Notes under the pieces: generated by a model
The model's database searches: none
What the model was told of the DNA's origin: nothing
What the model saw: only the letters and a program-made list of their open reading frames with translations
Made by a program: the position numbers and the translations under genes
In this document: positions 57,794-64,000 of the stretch, piece by piece
Position numbering within the stretch: the first letter of the stretch is position 1
Layout of the letters: each line of letters starts with the position of its first letter
Source: Deinococcus multiflagellatus
GTDB lineage: Bacteria > Deinococcota > Deinococci > Deinococcales > Deinococcaceae
Assembly: GCF_020166415.1 (NCBI RefSeq)
Contig: NZ_JAIQXV010000010.1
Coordinates: forward strand, 62,001-126,000
Direction: 5' to 3'
DNA length: 64,000 bases

Positions 57794-57937
57794 AGGTGTC
57801 CACCCCACGTAAACAACCCCGCGCCCAGCGCCTGCCCCATCCCCTACACTGAGGTACGGTGCTGCGCGCCGTGTTTTTTTTGCCCTGCTCCGGCGGGCAA
57901 GCAAAAGCAAGTCTGTGCGCGTGGCCGGAGGGCTGAG

Positions 57938-59155
<1,218 letters not shown>

Positions 59156-59197
59156 GCCAAAGCCTGGGGCCAGTGGAGGCGTGCGCGTCTTCGCGGT

Positions 59198-59222
59198 TGG
59201 CCCCGGCCGCCCACCGGGGCCA
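59198..59222. terminator. Hairpin after purA
   Basis: TGGCCCCGG at 59198-59206 and CCGGGGCCA at 59214-59222 form a perfect 9-bp stem with a 7-nt loop. No T-run follows, so terminator function is uncertain. Confidence 0.45.
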
Positions 59223-59341
59223 CGCCCCCAGGGCATGAAAGCCATCCGACAGTCGCCGCGAGGGGCCCTGGCCTACACTCGCGGCATTCATCATGGGGTC
59301 CGGTCTGCGCGCGCAGGCGGGGCCCGCAAAGGAGTTGTCCT

Positions 59342-59953
<612 letters not shown>

Positions 59954-60179
59954 AGCCAGCCGGGGTGTGACAGCGCTGTCAGAGCGGTGGGCGGCGCGCT
60001 TTCCCGGGGGCCGCCCCCGGCGTTTTGGTGCGCTGCGGGCCCGCCGCCAGCGCCCCCAGTTGCCCACAGCCAGGGCCAGAATCAAACGACCAGAATTGTC
60101 ACTTTAGGTACAGTCGCCGGGGGCGGGGGTGAGACTGGTGTAAGTGGGAAAGCGGTACGGTGGGCAGGGAGGACGTGCC

Positions 60180-62879
60180 GTGCTACTGAACCTGTGCCTG
60201 CTGCTCACCTGCACGTTCCTGCTGAGCCTGACCTACCGCGACTGGCCGGTGCGGCGCCACTGGCCCGACCACGCCCTGCGCCTGCTGCTCTCGGCGGGCA
60301 CCGCCGCCGTGCTGATGCACTACGCCGTCGAGGTAGGGCCGTACAAGATTGACCTGCGGTACGTGCCCATTGCGCTGGTCACGCTGCGTTACGGCCTTGG
60401 GGCGGGCGCCCTGGTGGCGTTGCCCACGGTGGCGTGGCGGCTGCTGGAATCACAGCTGGGCGGGCTGGTGGCGCTGGTCAATACCCTCACGGTGCTGGGG
60501 GCGGCGTCGCTGCTGCGGCCCACCCTGGACCTCGCGCACGCCAACCTGCGCGACCTGTGGAAGTTGCCTCTGCCTTACCTGGGCGTGGGACTGCCGCTGC
60601 TGTTCCTGCCCGAGTCGCGTGCGCTGGGCCTGGTGGTGTACCCCGGCATGCTGGCGCTGCACAGTGTGGCCACGGTTCTGGTGCTGGGCGTGTTGCAGGC
60701 GCGGCTGCGGCTGCTGCGGCTGGCGAACGATCTGCGCCAGCAGGTCATGACCGACGACCTGACCGGCCTGGGCAACCGCCGCCGCTTTGATGAAGCCCTG
60801 GCCCGCTTGGAGGTGGGCGATCACCTCGTGCTGCTGGACGTGGATGACTTCCGCCAGCTGACCGACAAGCACGGCCCCGAAGCGGGCGAGCGGGCGCTGC
60901 GCTATGTCGGGCAGGTGCTGCACGACGCGGCGCCGGGGTGCGGCTTCCGGCTGGGCCACGAGGCCTTTGCCCTGCTGCTGAATCTGCCTGAACCCGACGC
61001 GCGGGCGGTGGTGGCGCGCGTGCAGGCCCAGCTGACCGATCCGGGCAGCGCCGCGCCCTGGGCCTGCCTGACCGTGTCGGCGGGGCTGGCCTCCCGGCTG
61101 CTGCGCGAGCAACCGGCGCAACTGGTGCACCGGGCCGACGAAGCGCTGTACGTGGCCAAGACCAACGGCGGCAACCGCCTGGTCACCCTGGACGACCTGC
61201 CGCGCCGCGCCGCGCCCGCCCCGGTGCCCGATCTGCGCCCCCGCTACTCGCTGTGGCAGGCCCAGCGCACCACCGTGGAACTGCTGGCGCAGCGCCGCCC
61301 CCTGCGGGACCAGGACTGGCAGGAACTGCTGCAGCTGGCGGTCACCACCATCAGCGGGGTGGGCTGCGGCAGCCTGAACATCCGCGAAGGGGTGCAGTTC
61401 CGTATCTGCGCCGCTGTGGGCTACGCGCACGAACTGGTGGGCACACCGCTGCCAGAGGCCTCGCAGCTGCGCTGGTACGGGCAGGGCCTGGACGCGTGGC
61501 GCCAGGGGGTGCCCCGGGTGCTGCGCCCCGCTGAAATCGAGCGCGTGTGGGCCGAGGCCGACGCCGAACTGGCCTCGGGGCCCCGGCAGGCCTTTGCCGA
61601 CCTGGGCCAGCGCACGGCGCTGCGGGCCAGTCTGTGCCTGCCCGTGGTGGTGGGGGGCGAGGTGGTGGCCCACCTGAACCTGGAATCCACCGAATCTGAA
61701 GCGGTGTTCTCGGCGGGGGCCATTCAGGATGCCCAGGTGTTTGCCCAGCAGATTGCCGCGCTGCTGCAGCTGCAAGAGCGCTGGCGGGAACTGGAGCAAC
61801 TGGCGCAGCTGCACAGCGACCTGAACCTGGACGTGGGTGAGCAGCAGATTGCCGCCTACCTGACGCAGGCGGCGCACGACCTGCTGCGCACCAGTTCCAC
61901 CCTGCTGCTGCGGTACGATCCTGGCCTCGACGCGCTGGTGCCCTCGGCCCAGGCGGGCCCGGCGCAGCAGATGGACACCCCAGGCCAGTTGCCCCGGGGC
62001 GAGGGGCTGTCCTGGCAGGCGCTGGACAGCGGGCGGATCATCCGCGCCGCGCGGGTGCAGGATGCCCCGGGGGCGTACATCCACCCGGCCGGGCGCACGG
62101 CCCAGCAGGCGCTGATGGTGGTGCCCATGCGTTCGCATGACCGCCAGCCGCTGGGCGTGCTGTGCCTGCTGCGCGACCCCCACCGCCCCTTTCAGTCCAG
62201 CGAGGAAGCCCTGGCCGCCATGCTGGCCAGCGTGGGCACCCGGGTCATGGAGCGCAGCGCGCACCTCAGCGACCTGCGCGCCACCCTGGACGCCGCCCTG
62301 AACATGCTGGGCGTGGCCCTGGAAGCCCGCGACCTGGAAACCCAGGGCCACACCCAGCGCGTGCGCGACCTCGCCGCGCGCATGGGCGAGGCCCTGAACC
62401 TCCCCGACGACCAGCGCCTTGCCCTGCGCCACGGCGCCACCCTGCACGATATTGGCAAGCTCAGCGTGCCAGACACCATCCTGCTCAAGCCCGGCCGCCT
62501 GACCCCGGAAGAGCGCCTGATCATGGAACAGCACGCGCCGCTGGGCGCCGAACTGGTGGCGCGCATTCCCTTCTTGCACCCACAGGCCCATGAGGTGGTG
62601 CGCCACCACCATGAGCGCTGGGACGGCGCAGGTTACCCCGACCGCCTTGGGGGCGAGCAGATTCCCCTGCTGGCGCGCATCTTTGCCCTGTGTGACGTGT
62701 ACGACGCCCTGACCAGCGTGCGGCCCTACAAGGGCGCCATGAGCCACGAAGAGGCCATGACCATCATCCTGCAGGGCGCGGGCACCCAGTTTGACCCACA
62801 GCTGACCGAGCTGTTCCGCCGGGTGGCCCCGGGCCCCGGGGCGCCCAGCGAGGGCCGCCATCCCATGCCTGCAGTTTGA
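60180..62879 (+). CDS. Membrane GGDEF-GAF-HD-GYP protein (c-di-GMP phosphodiesterase)
   Basis: 899 residues from GTG 60180 (GGGAGG upstream; GTG 60144 is the alternative). Four to five membrane helices in the first 180 residues, then a GGDEF domain with a degenerate active site (GHEAF near 258), GAF-like regions (VGCGSLNIREGVQF and a second near 600), and an HD-GYP domain: HDIGKLSVPDTILLKPG near 756, HHERWDGAGYPDRLGGEQIPLLARI. The HD and GYP motifs are intact, so it should hydrolyse cyclic-di-GMP, while the GGDEF part is probably a sensor. Confidence 0.9.
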   Translation: MLLNLCLLLTCTFLLSLTYRDWPVRRHWPDHALRLLLSAGTAAVLMHYAVEVGPYKIDLRYVPIALVTLRYGLGAGALVALPTVAWRLLESQLGGLVALVNTLTVLGAASLLRPTLDLAHANLRDLWKLPLPYLGVGLPLLFLPESRALGLVVYPGMLALHSVATVLVLGVLQARLRLLRLANDLRQQVMTDDLTGLGNRRRFDEALARLEVGDHLVLLDVDDFRQLTDKHGPEAGERALRYVGQVLHDAAPGCGFRLGHEAFALLLNLPEPDARAVVARVQAQLTDPGSAAPWACLTVSAGLASRLLREQPAQLVHRADEALYVAKTNGGNRLVTLDDLPRRAAPAPVPDLRPRYSLWQAQRTTVELLAQRRPLRDQDWQELLQLAVTTISGVGCGSLNIREGVQFRICAAVGYAHELVGTPLPEASQLRWYGQGLDAWRQGVPRVLRPAEIERVWAEADAELASGPRQAFADLGQRTALRASLCLPVVVGGEVVAHLNLESTESEAVFSAGAIQDAQVFAQQIAALLQLQERWRELEQLAQLHSDLNLDVGEQQIAAYLTQAAHDLLRTSSTLLLRYDPGLDALVPSAQAGPAQQMDTPGQLPRGEGLSWQALDSGRIIRAARVQDAPGAYIHPAGRTAQQALMVVPMRSHDRQPLGVLCLLRDPHRPFQSSEEALAAMLASVGTRVMERSAHLSDLRATLDAALNMLGVALEARDLETQGHTQRVRDLAARMGEALNLPDDQRLALRHGATLHDIGKLSVPDTILLKPGRLTPEERLIMEQHAPLGAELVARIPFLHPQAHEVVRHHHERWDGAGYPDRLGGEQIPLLARIFALCDVYDALTSVRPYKGAMSHEEAMTIILQGAGTQFDPQLTELFRRVAPGPGAPSEGRHPMPAV

Positions 62880-63085
62880 ATGACGGGCAAAGGAGACCGG
62901 GCAGAGGAGAGGGAGGCCCGCTCAGTGAACCACTGGGGCCAGTGGCGGGTGACGTTGGGTGCCGCTCCCCTGGGCAGCACAGGCGCTGTGCAGGAGGGGG
63001 CGGGGCCGCGGTCCAGCTGCGCCCGTGCCGCACGGACGCGGTTCGGTGGCCGGAGCCCCTGGTCCGCGTTCCCTGCCTTCCCGTG
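62880..63085. other. Convergent gap, no gene seen
   Basis: About 200 nt between the HD-GYP gene and the M20 gene. It holds a small CACTGG/CCAGTG hairpin at 62933-62946 and no ORF of note. Confidence 0.6.

Positions 63086-64000
<915 letters not shown>

Noticed and set aside
60450..62861. 803-codon minus-strand ORF opposite the HD-GYP gene
   Set aside because: Shadow produced by strong third-position GC bias; no domain recognisable.
62930..63000. Possible third copy of the 130-bp repeat
   Set aside because: Only short stretches (GACGTTGGGTG, CTCCCCTGGGC) are similar; too little to call.

Overview
The window is about 64 kb of high-GC bacterial chromosome that fits the genus Deinococcus. The reasons are the very high GC, the gene families (DinB-like proteins, DUF512, a protein joining a PLP-enzyme-like region to an HRDC domain), and the many genes whose only upstream signal is a TANNNT -10 box ending 6-7 nt before the start codon, the leaderless pattern reported for Deinococcus. 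No rRNA, tRNA, CRISPR array, transposase or prophage gene was seen. It reads as ordinary core chromosome rich in cofactor metabolism, with three riboswitches (TPP, FMN, cobalamin).

Layout. 1-1322: end-truncated secreted protein on the minus strand. 1362-7204: TPP-riboswitch-controlled thiamine operon thiC-thiE-thiS-thiG-thiO-thiD. 7257-13048: phenylacetate catabolism, paaABCD then paaZ, behind a palindrome matching the PaaR operator of Thermus; a less GC-rich unknown gene sits between paaD and paaZ and no paaE is present. 13106-20666: a glyoxalase-fold protein, two diguanylate cyclases, a DHFR-like reductase, an aldo/keto reductase and a two-gene ABC exporter. 20805-26241: surface lipoprotein, small unknowns, a CoxG-like protein and two unrelated metallophosphoesterases. 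26720-33146: glutamate synthase gltBD, preceded by a 394-bp element with 17-nt inverted ends. 33178-37304: FMN-riboswitch-controlled ribD-ribE-ribBA-ribH. 37633-47605: DUF512 protein, MscL, two DinB-like proteins, a VWA protein, an M15 peptidase and the HRDC protein. 47837-51162: cobalamin-riboswitch-controlled B12 uptake ABC transporter (btuFCD-like) plus a 2Fe-2S ferredoxin-like protein. 51203-53481: a less GC-rich two-gene operon of unknown function. 53561-59953: PlsC, XseB, flavin reductase, a DUF4403 protein, a zinc-ribbon protein, YjbQ, PurA, FolE. 60180-62879: membrane HD-GYP phosphodiesterase. 63086-64000: truncated M20 amidohydrolase.

The most unusual structural signal is a scattered set of short elements (eleven seen) built from imperfect 7- or 8-nt units repeated in tandem, usually as one array followed by its reverse complement. 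The unit sequence differs between loci while the two arms at a locus usually match. They sit between or at the ends of operon genes and in places are read in frame: N-terminus of ThiE, start of PaaD, C-termini of RibE and RibBA. A second, unrelated repeat of about 130 bp occurs twice (14.8 kb and 54.3 kb). Three proteins for cyclic-di-GMP turnover are also present.
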